Shown: piece after piece, positions 42,750 through 52,256 of the stretch
Position numbering within the stretch: position 1 is the first letter of the stretch
Layout: the number at the start of each line of letters is the position of its first letter
NCBI GenBank assembly: GCA_013817245.1
Contig: JACDDA010000007.1
Span: 62,001-126,000 of the forward strand
Reading direction: 5' to 3'
DNA: 64,000 nt
Source of the DNA: Gammaproteobacteria bacterium
Lineage (GTDB): Bacteria > Pseudomonadota > Gammaproteobacteria > HTCC5015
Made by a program: the position numbers and the translations under genes
The notes under the pieces: generated by a model
The model's input: the letters and a program-made list of their open reading frames with translations, nothing else
The model's database searches: none
What the model was told of the DNA's origin: nothing

Positions 42750-43628
42750 ATGCAATCGCTCTTTTTGTATTTACCGCGCTTAATTTTAATCTGCACGGTG
42801 TTTATTAACCTCATAGATGTCGCTCACGCGCATGAAGCCATTCACGCACGTGATGCTAGCGGAACCTCGATCACGCTTGCGCAGCCGGCCAAACGCATTA
42901 TTAGTTTAGCGCCGCATATTACTGAATTATTATTTGCAGTAGGTGCAGGTCCACAGGTCATCGCAGTTTCGCAATACAGCGATTATCCAACTCCTGCTAA
43001 AGCCTTGCCGCGCATCGGTGCCGCAGGCGCTTTAGATTTAGAAAAAATTATTCAACTCAAGCCTGACTTAATTATTGGCTGGCAAAGTGGCAACGCGGCG
43101 AATGCCATAGAAAAACTTCGCGCGCTAAGCATCAACGTTTATTTATCCGAACCGCGCAATTTAGATGATATAGGCAAAGAATTATTAGACATTGGACGTT
43201 TAAGTGGCGGCGCTCAAGCAAACCAAGCGACGATTGCGTGGCAAGATTTTGTACGCACACTAAAACCTCGCAATAAAAAAATAATAAATACTTTTATTGA
43301 AATTTGGCCAGCGCCTTTAATGAGCATTAATCAGCAACATTTACTCACGGATGCATTACAACGTTGTGGCGGACATAATATTATTGATACCCCAGCTTTA
43401 GCGCCGGTAGTTGATATTGAAAGCGTGTTAATAAAAAAGCCCGCGTTGGTTGTGTTGGCTTTGCCTACTGAACAAGCACACGCTGCAGAACGCGATTGGC
43501 AACAATGGCCAACGCTGCACGCTCGCATTATGACCATTAATCCTGATGAATTACTCAGACCAACGCCGCGTATGATGTTTGGCATTCGTCGCTTGTGCGC
43601 TGCATTACATGCGTTAGCCGCGCCCTAA
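42750..43628 (+). CDS. btuF: Cobalamin-binding periplasmic protein BtuF
   Basis: A 292-residue substrate-binding protein of the helical-backbone (cluster A/class III) type. A signal peptide (FLYLPRLILICTVFINLIDVAHA) is followed by RIISLAPHITELLFAVGAG, which opens BtuF-type domains, and IGAAGALDLEKIIQLKPDLII. It captures B12 in the periplasm and hands it to BtuCD. ATG 42750 follows AAGGGG, so it is preferred to the ATG at 42726. Iron-siderophore binding is the main alternative; context favours B12. Confidence 0.9.
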   Translation: MQSLFLYLPRLILICTVFINLIDVAHAHEAIHARDASGTSITLAQPAKRIISLAPHITELLFAVGAGPQVIAVSQYSDYPTPAKALPRIGAAGALDLEKIIQLKPDLIIGWQSGNAANAIEKLRALSINVYLSEPRNLDDIGKELLDIGRLSGGAQANQATIAWQDFVRTLKPRNKKIINTFIEIWPAPLMSINQQHLLTDALQRCGGHNIIDTPALAPVVDIESVLIKKPALVVLALPTEQAHAAERDWQQWPTLHARIMTINPDELLRPTPRMMFGIRRLCAALHALAAP

Positions 43629-43692
43629 AAAAACCATACAACATGTCGCCTAAGGAGACGCTCATCTATTTATAGGATCTATATAAGGTATA

Positions 43693-46600
43693 ATGCCGCC
43701 TCGCAAACCAACCTTAATCCGCAAAATCATGACACCCGACAGCCCGCTCGCACAATCCGCATTAAGCCGCACCACCAAACTACACGCTGCACTCAAGCAA
43801 CGTATTCTGATTCTCGATGGCGCGATGGGCACGATGATTCAAAATCATCGTTTAGAAGAAGCTGATTATCGCGGCAAGCGTTTTGCCGATTGGCCCAGTG
43901 ATTTAAAAGGTAATAATGATTTATTAACGCTGACCCAACCACAGATAATTCGCGGCATTTATGATGCTTATTTAAATGCGGGCGCCGATATTTTAGAAAC
44001 GAATTCTTTTAATGCAACACGCATCGCAATGGCCGATTACGCGATGGAAGATTTGTCAGCGGAAATTAATCGCGCCGCCGCACAATTAGCCCGCGCCGCC
44101 GCCGATGCTAAAACTGCGCAAACCCCCAATCAGCCACGTTTTGTTGCTGGCGTGTTAGGACCTACCAATCGTACTGCCAGTATTTCACCGGATGTTAATG
44201 ATCCCGGTTTTCGTAATACCAGCTTCGATCAATTACGCGGCGCTTATTACGAATCGGCTAAAGCCTTAATGGAAGGTGGCGCTGATATTATTTTGATAGA
44301 AACTATTTTCGACACACTAAACGCTAAAGCTGCCGTGTTTGCGGTACAAGAATTATTTGATGATCTCGGTTGGTCATTACCGATTATGATTTCGGGCACC
44401 ATCACCGATGCCTCCGGCCGCACGCTCACCGGCCAAACCACTGAAGCATTTTGGAATTCACTGCGACATGCAGAACCTATTTCAATTGGTTTAAATTGCG
44501 CGCTAGGCCCCAAAGAATTACGCGCTTATGTTGATGAGTTATCACGCTTAGCCGATACGCATGTCTCTGCGCATCCGAATGCGGGTTTGCCTAATGAACT
44601 GGGTGGTTACGATTTATCACCGGAAGATATGGCGAAACATATTGATGAATGGGCCAGTGCAGGATTTTTAAATATTGTTGGCGGTTGCTGCGGCACCACG
44701 CCTGAACATATTGCAGCCATCGCTGCGGTGGCGCGCAAACATGCGCCGCGTGTTATTCCGACGATACCTAAAGCATTACGACTCGCCGGTTTTGAACCTT
44801 TTAATATTACCGCTGATAGTTTATTTATTAATGTCGGTGAACGTACCAACGTAACGGGTTCAGCGCGTTTTTTAAAATTAATTAAAGAAGGCGATTTTGA
44901 AACAGCCTTAGATGTTGCGCGTCAACAAGTGGAAAGCGGCGCGCAAATTATTGACATTAATATGGATGAAGGCTTGCTGGACGCGCATCAAGCGATGTCA
45001 CGTTTTTTAAATCTGATAGCAGCTGAACCCGATATCGCACGCGTGCCCATCATGATCGACTCCTCAAAATGGGAAGTGATTGAAACCGGTTTAAAATGCA
45101 TTCAAGGTAAAGGCATTGTTAATTCGATTTCGCTAAAAGAAGGTGAAGCCAAATTTATTGAGCAAGCCAAACTGGTGCGGCGCTATGGCGCAGCGGTCAT
45201 CGTCATGGCATTTGATGAGGCGGGGCAAGCCGATACTCAACAACGTAAAGTGGAAATTTGTACACGTGCTTATAAAATTCTAACGGAACAAATCGGCTTT
45301 CCAGCAGAAGACATTGTTTTTGATCCTAATATTTTTGCGGTCGCAACCGGTATCGAAGAACATAATAATTACGGCGTAGATTTTATTGAAGCCACACGCC
45401 TTATTAAACAAACTCTGCCCTACGCTAATATATCGGGCGGCGTATCAAACGTCTCGTTTTCATTTCGCGGCAATAATCCCGTACGCGAAGCTATCCATGC
45501 CGTATTTTTATTTCATGCGATTAAAGCCGGCATGGACATGGGCATTGTTAACGCCGGTCAATTAGCATTATACGAAGATATTCCCAGCGACTTGCGTGAT
45601 GCAGTTGAAGATGTAATTTTAAATCGCCACAGCGGCGCAACCGAAGCCTTACTTACCATTGCCGAACGTTATCGCGGTGATGGCCAAGTCGTAGAAGCCA
45701 AGAAAGAAGATCAAGCGTGGCGCCAATTACCGGTGAATGAACGTTTATCGCATGCTTTAGTAAAAGGCATTGATGAGTTCATCGAGATGGATACCGAAGC
45801 AGCGCGCTTACAAGCCGAACGACCTTTGCATGTTATCGAAGGTCCGTTAATGGACGGCATGAATGTCGTCGGTGATTTATTTGGCGCAGGGAAAATGTTT
45901 TTGCCTCAAGTAGTAAAATCGGCACGCGTAATGAAAAAAGCAGTCGCTTATTTAATGCCCTATATGGAAGATGAAAAAGCCGGCGCTTCAAAAAATGGCC
46001 GCATTTTAATGGCAACCGTAAAAGGCGACGTTCATGACATTGGCAAGAATATTGTTGGCGTAGTATTGCAATGCAATAGTTATGAGGTCATCGACTTAGG
46101 TGTCATGGTACCTACCGAAAAAATTCTGCAAACAGCGAAAGAATTAAATTGCGATATTATTGGTTTGTCAGGTTTAATCACGCCTTCGTTAGATGAAATG
46201 ACGCATGTTGCAAAAGAAATGCAACGCCAAGGTTTTACAATTCCTTTAATGATTGGCGGCGCAACCACTTCTAAATTACATACGGCGGTAAAAATTGATC
46301 CGCAATACGAACATCCAGTGGTGTATGTTCCCGATGCTTCACGCGCTGTGGGTGTTGCAGGCAATTTATTAAGCCCCGAAAATCGTGAAAAATATACGCT
46401 AGCTTTAAAAGAAGAATATCGTGATATGCGTGATCGCCGTAACGCGCAACAAGATAATCGCAAACAAGCCTCCATGGTTGATGCGCGCGCTAACAAACAA
46501 GCGATTGATTGGTCCGCTTATACACCACCCACGCCCCAATTTTTAGGCACACAAATTCTGGATAATTATCCATTAGAAAAATTAGTGCCCTTTATTGATT

Positions 46601-47439
46601 GGACACCGTTTTTCCAATCATGGGAATTAGCTGGAAATTATCCCGCTATTTTAGATGATGAAATTGTGGGTGAGGAGGCGCGGAAATTATTAGCTGATGC
46701 GAAAATCATGCTAGAAAAAATTATTCAAGAAAAATGGCTAACAGCGAAAGCGGTGTTTGGATTTTTTCCTGCCAATAGCAATGGCGCAGATGACGTCACT
46801 TTATATACAGACACAACACGTCAACCCACATTAAACACGCTGCATTTTTTACGACAACAAAGCATTAAACAACAAGGTCGTTATAATCACTGTTTAGCGG
46901 ATTATATTGCGCCGCAAACCAGCGGCTTAGCTGATTACATAGGCGCGTTTGCTGTAACCACAGGGCTTGGCATTGAGCCGCATGTAGCGCGTTTTGAAAA
47001 AGATCACGATGATTACAATGCTATTTTACTAAAAGCCTTGGCAGATCGTTTAGCCGAAGCATTTGCTGAACATTTACATGCACGCGTGCGCCAAGAATTT
47101 TGGGCTTATGCGTCCGATGAAATTTTAAATAACGAAGATTTAATTAAAGAAAACTATCGCGGCATACGACCTGCGCCCGGTTATCCTGCTTGCCCAGACC
47201 ATACTGAAAAAGATGCTTTATGGACGTTGTTACAACCTGAGCGCATCGACATGAGCTTAACCGAAAGCAAAGCTATGTGGCCTGCTGCTGCGGTGTCGGG
47301 TTGGTATTTTGCTCATCCCGATGCGCGCTATTTTGGCGTTGGGAAAATCAGCAAAGAACAATTAGAAGATTATGCAGCACGTAAAAATATGGACATTGCA
47401 ACTGCCGAACGTTGGTTGGCACCTTTGCTGGCTTATTAA
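43693..47439 (+). CDS. metH: Cobalamin-dependent methionine synthase
   Basis: A 1248-residue enzyme moving a methyl group from methyl-tetrahydrofolate to homocysteine through cobalamin. Four modules are in order: homocysteine domain with zinc cysteines ([11 protein letters not shown]; about 30-350), folate domain ([13 protein letters not shown]; about 370-650), B12 domain with the lower-ligand motif [14 protein letters not shown] (about 670-910), and the reactivation domain ([15 protein letters not shown]; about 940-1245). Start may be 43693, just after AAGGTAT, or the ATG at 43729. It lies beside the B12-uptake genes, which supply its cofactor; no riboswitch precedes it. Confidence 0.97.
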   Translation: MPPRKPTLIRKIMTPDSPLAQSALSRTTKLHAALKQRILILDGAMGTMIQNHRLEEADYRGKRFADWPSDLKGNNDLLTLTQPQIIRGIYDAYLNAGADILETNSFNATRIAMADYAMEDLSAEINRAAAQLARAAADAKTAQTPNQPRFVAGVLGPTNRTASISPDVNDPGFRNTSFDQLRGAYYESAKALMEGGADIILIETIFDTLNAKAAVFAVQELFDDLGWSLPIMISGTITDASGRTLTGQTTEAFWNSLRHAEPISIGLNCALGPKELRAYVDELSRLADTHVSAHPNAGLPNELGGYDLSPEDMAKHIDEWASAGFLNIVGGCCGTTPEHIAAIAAVARKHAPRVIPTIPKALRLAGFEPFNITADSLFINVGERTNVTGSARFLKLIKEGDFETALDVARQQVESGAQIIDINMDEGLLDAHQAMSRFLNLIAAEPDIARVPIMIDSSKWEVIETGLKCIQGKGIVNSISLKEGEAKFIEQAKLVRRYGAAVIVMAFDEAGQADTQQRKVEICTRAYKILTEQIGFPAEDIVFDPNIFAVATGIEEHNNYGVDFIEATRLIKQTLPYANISGGVSNVSFSFRGNNPVREAIHAVFLFHAIKAGMDMGIVNAGQLALYEDIPSDLRDAVEDVILNRHSGATEALLTIAERYRGDGQVVEAKKEDQAWRQLPVNERLSHALVKGIDEFIEMDTEAARLQAERPLHVIEGPLMDGMNVVGDLFGAGKMFLPQVVKSARVMKKAVAYLMPYMEDEKAGASKNGRILMATVKGDVHDIGKNIVGVVLQCNSYEVIDLGVMVPTEKILQTAKELNCDIIGLSGLITPSLDEMTHVAKEMQRQGFTIPLMIGGATTSKLHTAVKIDPQYEHPVVYVPDASRAVGVAGNLLSPENREKYTLALKEEYRDMRDRRNAQQDNRKQASMVDARANKQAIDWSAYTPPTPQFLGTQILDNYPLEKLVPFIDWTPFFQSWELAGNYPAILDDEIVGEEARKLLADAKIMLEKIIQEKWLTAKAVFGFFPANSNGADDVTLYTDTTRQPTLNTLHFLRQQSIKQQGRYNHCLADYIAPQTSGLADYIGAFAVTTGLGIEPHVARFEKDHDDYNAILLKALADRLAEAFAEHLHARVRQEFWAYASDEILNNEDLIKENYRGIRPAPGYPACPDHTEKDALWTLLQPERIDMSLTESKAMWPAAAVSGWYFAHPDARYFGVGKISKEQLEDYAARKNMDIATAERWLAPLLAY

Positions 47440-47474
47440 ATACTTTATTAAAATAATCACAACAGCAAGAACAA

Positions 47475-47510
47475 CAATAGCAGAACGCTTTCGCAAGCGA
47501 TCTGCTATTG
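47475..47510. terminator. Long hairpin between metH and the FadL-like gene
   Basis: CAATAGCAGA (47475-47484) pairs with TCTGCTATTG (47501-47510), enclosing CGCTT/AAGCG. There is only a weak T-rich tail, so it may act as a shared transcript end or an mRNA 3' stabiliser. Confidence 0.55.
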
Positions 47511-47520
47511 AATAAAAGCT

Positions 47521-48564
47521 TTATCTCATTTTCACTGTCAACGCGACGGTAATAAAAGTTTCTGACAGCGTCACGCCATTTAAATCATAATCACGCACTT
47601 CATTGGCAATATCAACAGTGTAGTTTTCTGAAAAATTTGCACCAAAACCGAAAGTGCTGCTGTCATAATCATACGCTTGTGGTTTTTGCAGCGTTGTTTC
47701 TTCGGTCGCGGTAGCCGAACCAAAACGCAAAGCATAATTAATATTTTTAATCGGCATTGCTACTTCTAAGCCAAACGCGCTTTTTTCATATTGACCAATC
47801 ACTGAAGAACCTGAAGGAGTACTCGTGATTTTATCCCAAGCCAATGTTTCAATTTGATAATTCAAATTAAGTAAGGCAGACGCAATATTAAAACGGCCAT
47901 TTAATCCTAATGCCAAGGATTGCGGACGACCAAAATAACGATCTGCTGTATAAGTACCAAAATCTGCTTCTGTTTTATAAGTTAAACCCGCATTCAAACC
48001 CACCGTGCGCATATTCAACAACGCACTGTGCAAACCAAAAGTAAAACCAAACGCATTATCTTCCCAAATAAAATCTTCACTAGCAGCAATCATGTCGAAA
48101 CTCGCACCTAGCCCAATATAATCGTGCACGTCCCATGCACCTGCCACAGACCACTGTGAGTTTTTAATATTTTTGGCGCCTTCTAGACTGCTCGCAGGCA
48201 AGGTGTAATCTTGTAGTTGAAAATAAGCAAAACCATAATTATTAACGCGATAACTTATCCAGTGCACAAAAAAATCGTCTTGCGTTACTTCGCTTGGTGC
48301 GTCACTGCTATAACTAGGCGCATTACCAACATTAATTGCAACTTCTGAATCAGGCGCATTCAACGACAAACCTGCGGGATTATAAAAAATAGCGGAGGCG
48401 TCATCTGCTTGACCAATAAACGCACCGGCCATACCAGCGGCACGAGTACCAGGCGTGGTGGCATTATATTCATAGGCAAGCGCGAGGTTGGCGACTAAAC
48501 CCAACACTACGCTCAACAATACACGGGCACTTAATAATTTTAACGTTTGATCAAACACGAACAC
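47521..48564 (-). CDS. FadL/OmpP1/TodX-family outer-membrane protein
   Basis: A 347-residue beta-barrel. After a signal peptide ending near LALAYEY, the motif GTRAAGMAGAFIGQADDASAIFYNPAGL is the N-terminal hatch of the FadL family, with the NPAGL signature. The remaining strands alternate polar and hydrophobic residues and end VALTVKMR. Family members import long-chain fatty acids or aromatic hydrocarbons; substrate here unknown. Somewhat shorter than E. coli FadL (446). Confidence 0.88.
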   Translation of the reverse strand: MFVFDQTLKLLSARVLLSVVLGLVANLALAYEYNATTPGTRAAGMAGAFIGQADDASAIFYNPAGLSLNAPDSEVAINVGNAPSYSSDAPSEVTQDDFFVHWISYRVNNYGFAYFQLQDYTLPASSLEGAKNIKNSQWSVAGAWDVHDYIGLGASFDMIAASEDFIWEDNAFGFTFGLHSALLNMRTVGLNAGLTYKTEADFGTYTADRYFGRPQSLALGLNGRFNIASALLNLNYQIETLAWDKITSTPSGSSVIGQYEKSAFGLEVAMPIKNINYALRFGSATATEETTLQKPQAYDYDSSTFGFGANFSENYTVDIANEVRDYDLNGVTLSETFITVALTVKMR

Positions 48565-48623
48565 CTCCCACTTTATTAATCGTTTACTGATAACAAAATA
48601 TCAGCAGATAGTTAGAGCAACAT

Positions 48624-49226
48624 TCATGACAAAAGAGCCAATAAATCCTGCGTCATTCTGGCGGTCAATCCCCACAAACGCTCGCCTTCGTAGTCGCGAT
48701 AATACACTAGCTGAGCACGCAACGTCGCTACTGCCTCATTGCTAACCGAACTAACCGGCGAAACCCGTGGCTTCATTTCATAATTTTCAGCCTGTCGCAA
48801 CCATTGCAAAGGCATGATCAAGGTGCGGCTGACTTCAGTGGTTTGCAAAACGAATGTTTGCGGCCATTCCAAAATACCAATCACGGGTGTGACTTGTACG
48901 CCGGTAATGCTAAGCATACTGGGTAAACACGCGAGCACCTCAATAGCTTCTGGCAAAACCCCAATTTCTTCTTGCGTTTCACGCAATGCAGTTTGTAATG
49001 GTGTTTCATCCGCACGTGCAATGCCGCCCGGAAATGCAATCTGACCACTGTGTATATCGTGCGGATTTTCAGCGCGCTTGATATATAACAAATACCATGC
49101 TTGTTCATGCCATACCAATGGCAATAATACCGCCGCGCGTTTTTGTGAAGTTGATGTTATAGCCGGCACTGAATCCACTAAGGCTTGCTGGATCAATTGA
49201 CTTAATTGTGCGCGGCTCCAATTCAT
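48624..49226 (-). CDS. Nudix hydrolase, CoA pyrophosphatase type
   Basis: A 200-residue Nudix enzyme. HSGQIAFPGG followed by the Nudix box (GG x5 E x7 RETQEEIG, in GGIARADETPLQTALRETQEEIG, split here for length) matches the NudL/YeaB branch that hydrolyses coenzyme A and its derivatives. LLPLVWHEQAWYLLYIKRA is the upstream beta strand common to the group. It is 14 bases upstream of... the ttcA stop lies beyond its start on the same strand, suggesting co-transcription after ttcA. Confidence 0.85.
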   Translation of the reverse strand: MNWSRAQLSQLIQQALVDSVPAITSTSQKRAAVLLPLVWHEQAWYLLYIKRAENPHDIHSGQIAFPGGIARADETPLQTALRETQEEIGVLPEAIEVLACLPSMLSITGVQVTPVIGILEWPQTFVLQTTEVSRTLIMPLQWLRQAENYEMKPRVSPVSSVSNEAVATLRAQLVYYRDYEGERLWGLTARMTQDLLALLS

Positions 49227-49239
49227 TAGAAAAACATTA

Positions 49240-50139
49240 TTAAATAAATTTTATGACTTGCGCTTTTATCGGCAGCGCTAGATCTTGCGTACGTTGAGAT
49301 GAGGTATCACAGGGATTGATTGAGACTTCATTATTGTTAGTTGCAGGCAGCGCCATGAAGTCATACAGCTCTGTATCCAGCATATGCGAAGGCGCGATAT
49401 TAGACAAAGACTGAAACAAGCTTTCGATACGACCTGGAAAGCGTTGTTGCCAGTCTTGCAACATGTTCTTAATCGCTTGACGCTGTAGATTTTCTTGCGA
49501 GCCGCATAAATTACAAGGAATAATCGGATGCGCACGATATTGCGAGTATTTTTGAATATCGTGTTCAGCACAATACGCTAACGGTCTAATCACAATATTT
49601 TTACCGTCATCACTTTTTAATTTCGGCGGCATGGTTTTTAACTTGCCGCCATAAAACATATTTAAAAATAAGGTTTCTAAAATATCATCACGATGATGGC
49701 CCAAAGCGATTTTGGTAATCGCATTTTTTTGTGCAAACTCATACAAGGTGCCGCGCCGCAAGCGCGAACATAAACTGCACATCGTTTTGCCTTCCGGAAT
49801 AATTTCTTTAACGATGCTGTAGGTATCTTTTTCTAAAATCTGATAAGGCACACCGAGTGCTTGTAAATACTCAGGCAATACATGCACGGGGAAATCAGGC
49901 TGTTTCTGATCGAGATTCACTGCTAACAATTCAAACTGAATGGGCGCACTGCGCTGCAAACTTAATAACATGTCCAACAAAGTATAAGAATCTTTGCCGC
50001 CCGATAAACACACCATGACACGATCACCCGCTTCAATCATGCCGTAATCTTCAATCGCTTGTCCGACTTGACGGCGCAAGCGTTTCTCCAATTTTTTGGC
50101 AGTTACCGAGTGCGGGTAGTGAGTGAGCGTGTCTTGCAT
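49240..50139 (-). CDS. ttcA: tRNA 2-thiocytidine(32) synthetase
   Basis: A 299-residue PP-loop ATPase that thiolates cytidine 32 of some tRNAs. The PP-loop is [15 protein letters not shown]. The CxxC pairs CSLC and CNLC hold the [4Fe-4S] cluster needed for activity. [23 protein letters not shown] is typical of TtcA. The start at 50139 has GAGGA upstream; the frame to 50163 is rejected. The Nudix gene follows 13 bases later on the same strand. Confidence 0.95.
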   Translation of the reverse strand: MQDTLTHYPHSVTAKKLEKRLRRQVGQAIEDYGMIEAGDRVMVCLSGGKDSYTLLDMLLSLQRSAPIQFELLAVNLDQKQPDFPVHVLPEYLQALGVPYQILEKDTYSIVKEIIPEGKTMCSLCSRLRRGTLYEFAQKNAITKIALGHHRDDILETLFLNMFYGGKLKTMPPKLKSDDGKNIVIRPLAYCAEHDIQKYSQYRAHPIIPCNLCGSQENLQRQAIKNMLQDWQQRFPGRIESLFQSLSNIAPSHMLDTELYDFMALPATNNNEVSINPCDTSSQRTQDLALPIKAQVIKFI

Positions 50140-50281
50140 AACGAAAATCCTCAAGGCAGCCATTATGCCCGATGGTGTTGGTAGATAGCATCAAGCTTTA
50201 ATGTTTTTGGCCGCTAGGGTGGACTTACAGGCCGAGCGGCAGCAGGGCAAACACTCTATTAAGCGATGAAAAGGGATTTTC

Positions 50282-50473
50282 ATGTATAAAACCAACCACA
50301 CCGGTATGTTGGGATATCTAGATCATTTGCGCAGTGATGCGCAGCAGTTAACTCATGAACAAGTGCAGGATTATTATGCGCGGTTAGAGCAGACACTCAA
50401 TACGCTACAACATGCATCCCATAAAAAAACCCTTCCGAAACAGCCGCCTAGACAGCTATCAGGGAAGGGTTAG
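50282..50473 (+). CDS. Possible small basic protein
   Basis: A 63-codon frame with AAGGGA ten bases before its ATG. The N-terminal 40 residues (LDHLRSDAQQLTHEQVQDYYARLEQTL within them) could form helices; the tail is Lys/Pro-rich. Its last 46 bases double as the gltA terminator on the opposite strand, so the C-terminal sequence is constrained by that hairpin. No recognised family; real gene uncertain. Confidence 0.4.
   Translation: MYKTNHTGMLGYLDHLRSDAQQLTHEQVQDYYARLEQTLNTLQHASHKKTLPKQPPRQLSGKG
50421..50471 (-). terminator. gltA terminator
   Basis: AACCCTTCC (50428-50436) pairs with GGAAGGGTT (50463-50471), with an inner AGC/GCT stem. On the minus strand the stem is followed by TTTTTTAT. 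It lies 46 bases after the gltA stop. Confidence 0.8.
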
Positions 50474-50516
50474 AGATCACGTTAATGCGTCGTTTTATAC
50501 GCAACGCGCCATTAAC

Positions 50517-51806
50517 TTAACGTTTTTTCAAATCCATTACATTGCGCGCCGCAGGGCCGGTATATAACTGACGCGGTCTGCCGATTTTTTTATTCGGATC
50601 GGCCATCATTTCGCTCCAATGCGAAATCCAACCTACCGTACGCGCAATCGCAAACATCACGGTAAACATTTCTACTGGGAATTTTAGTGCGCTGTAGATA
50701 ATGCCGGAGTAAAAATCAACGTTTGGATACAATTTACGTTCAACAAAATATTCATCTTTCAAAGCAATTTCTTCTAAACGCATCGCTAATTCCATACGCG
50801 GATCGTTGCCGTATTTAGCCAATACTTCATGACAAATTTTCTTAATGATTTTAGCGCGCGGATCAAAATTGCGATAAACGCGATGACCAAAACCCATTAA
50901 GCGGAACGAATCATTTTTGTCTTTAGCTTTCGCAATAAACTTGTCGATGTTTTTGACATCACCAATTTCATCCAACATGTGCAATACCGCTTCATTCGCG
51001 CCGCCATGTGCTGGCCCCCACAAACAAGCAATACCTGCGGCAATCGCTGCATACGGATTGGTGTCTGATGAACCGGCTAAACGTACTGTTGAAGTAGAAG
51101 CATTTTGTTCATGATCGGCATGCAAGGTAAACAACACGTCTAACGCTTTTTCAGCAATCGGATCAATCACATAATCTTCTACTGGACGCGCAAACATCAT
51201 GTGTAAAAAATTACCGGTGTAACTTAAATCATTGCGCGGATACATAAAGGGTTCGCCAACAATGTGCTTATAACAAGCGGCGGCAATCGTCGGCATTTTT
51301 GCGATTAAGCGATGCGCAGTTAACATGCGATGCTCAGGATTTAAAATATCTAAATCATCGTGATAAAACGCTGACAAAGAACCTACTACGCCGGTCATCA
51401 TCGCCATTGGATGTGAATCATGGCGGAAACCTTTAAAAAATTGCAGCAAGGATTCATTGATTAAGGTGTGATGACTAATAGAATATTCAAACGCTTCTTT
51501 TTCTTTTGGATTTGGCAATTCACCATTTAACAATAAATGGCTCACTTCCAAGAAAGAACATTTTTCTGCTAACTGTTCGATGGGATAACCACGATACATC
51601 AGCTCGCCTTTCTCACCATCTAAATAGGTGATCTCACTGCGACAACTTGCAGTGGATACAAAACCGGGGTCATACGTGAAATAACCGCTTTGTTTATTGA
51701 GCGGCGTAATGTCGATGACGGGTGCGCCATACGTACCTTGATGGACATCAAGATCAAAACTTTTATTATTACTTGGATCTTGCAACGTAATTTTGGAATC
51801 GGCCAT
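50517..51806 (-). CDS. gltA: Citrate synthase (type II, hexameric)
   Basis: A 429-residue enzyme condensing acetyl-CoA with oxaloacetate at the entry to the TCA cycle. Catalytic His residues are in [14 protein letters not shown] and in the [15 protein letters not shown] loop, with the Asp in the C-terminal DFYSGI segment. The N-terminal domain ([15 protein letters not shown]) is that of the NADH-sensitive Gram-negative type. Start 51806 follows AAGGG; a longer frame to 51899 adds unrelated residues. Length equals that of E. coli GltA within two residues. Confidence 0.97.
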   Translation of the reverse strand: MADSKITLQDPSNNKSFDLDVHQGTYGAPVIDITPLNKQSGYFTYDPGFVSTASCRSEITYLDGEKGELMYRGYPIEQLAEKCSFLEVSHLLLNGELPNPKEKEAFEYSISHHTLINESLLQFFKGFRHDSHPMAMMTGVVGSLSAFYHDDLDILNPEHRMLTAHRLIAKMPTIAAACYKHIVGEPFMYPRNDLSYTGNFLHMMFARPVEDYVIDPIAEKALDVLFTLHADHEQNASTSTVRLAGSSDTNPYAAIAAGIACLWGPAHGGANEAVLHMLDEIGDVKNIDKFIAKAKDKNDSFRLMGFGHRVYRNFDPRAKIIKKICHEVLAKYGNDPRMELAMRLEEIALKDEYFVERKLYPNVDFYSGIIYSALKFPVEMFTVMFAIARTVGWISHWSEMMADPNKKIGRPRQLYTGPAARNVMDLKKR

Positions 51807-52256
51807 AGCAAACCCTTTTTCTTGATTAAAACCGAGGTCTTTTGAACCCCACCGTATGCTGTCTTGTGGACAATATTTTGAATTGCCGATCACTTGCAAC
51901 CGGCCTTATAAAACGCTTACTTCGGGTAGCTGTTTCCGGCAACCTGACTAACACCTTCGCCAATACCGAGAGGTTCGCTTAGGGTTGCAAAGGGTAGTAA
52001 AAATTGCGTCTTAACACAATCCCGTAATACGAATAAGCCGCCATCAACAGCTTAGCGGCCATGCTCCCCGCTCCCTAAAATTTTAAGCATCTTGCGCTGT
52101 TTGATCGGTGACGGGGGCCTGTTGAGCATTCAACGCTAGTTGTTTGAATTCTAAAAAAAAATTCCTGATTAAGCGCGCACCAAAACGGATATACGTCCTC
52201 ATCTAAACACAAATTTACTGATATAGTCCTTCTTAATACAGACCTTACTACGCCCG
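51807..52256. other. Divergent intergenic region between gltA and the kinase gene
   Basis: 450 bases without a recognised gene. It must contain the gltA promoter and leader on the minus strand and the kinase promoter on the plus strand. I see no riboswitch, repeat element or tRNA. Confidence 0.5.

Noticed and set aside
51807-51899. 31-residue extension of citrate synthase
   Set aside because: The chosen start has AAGGG and gives the family length.
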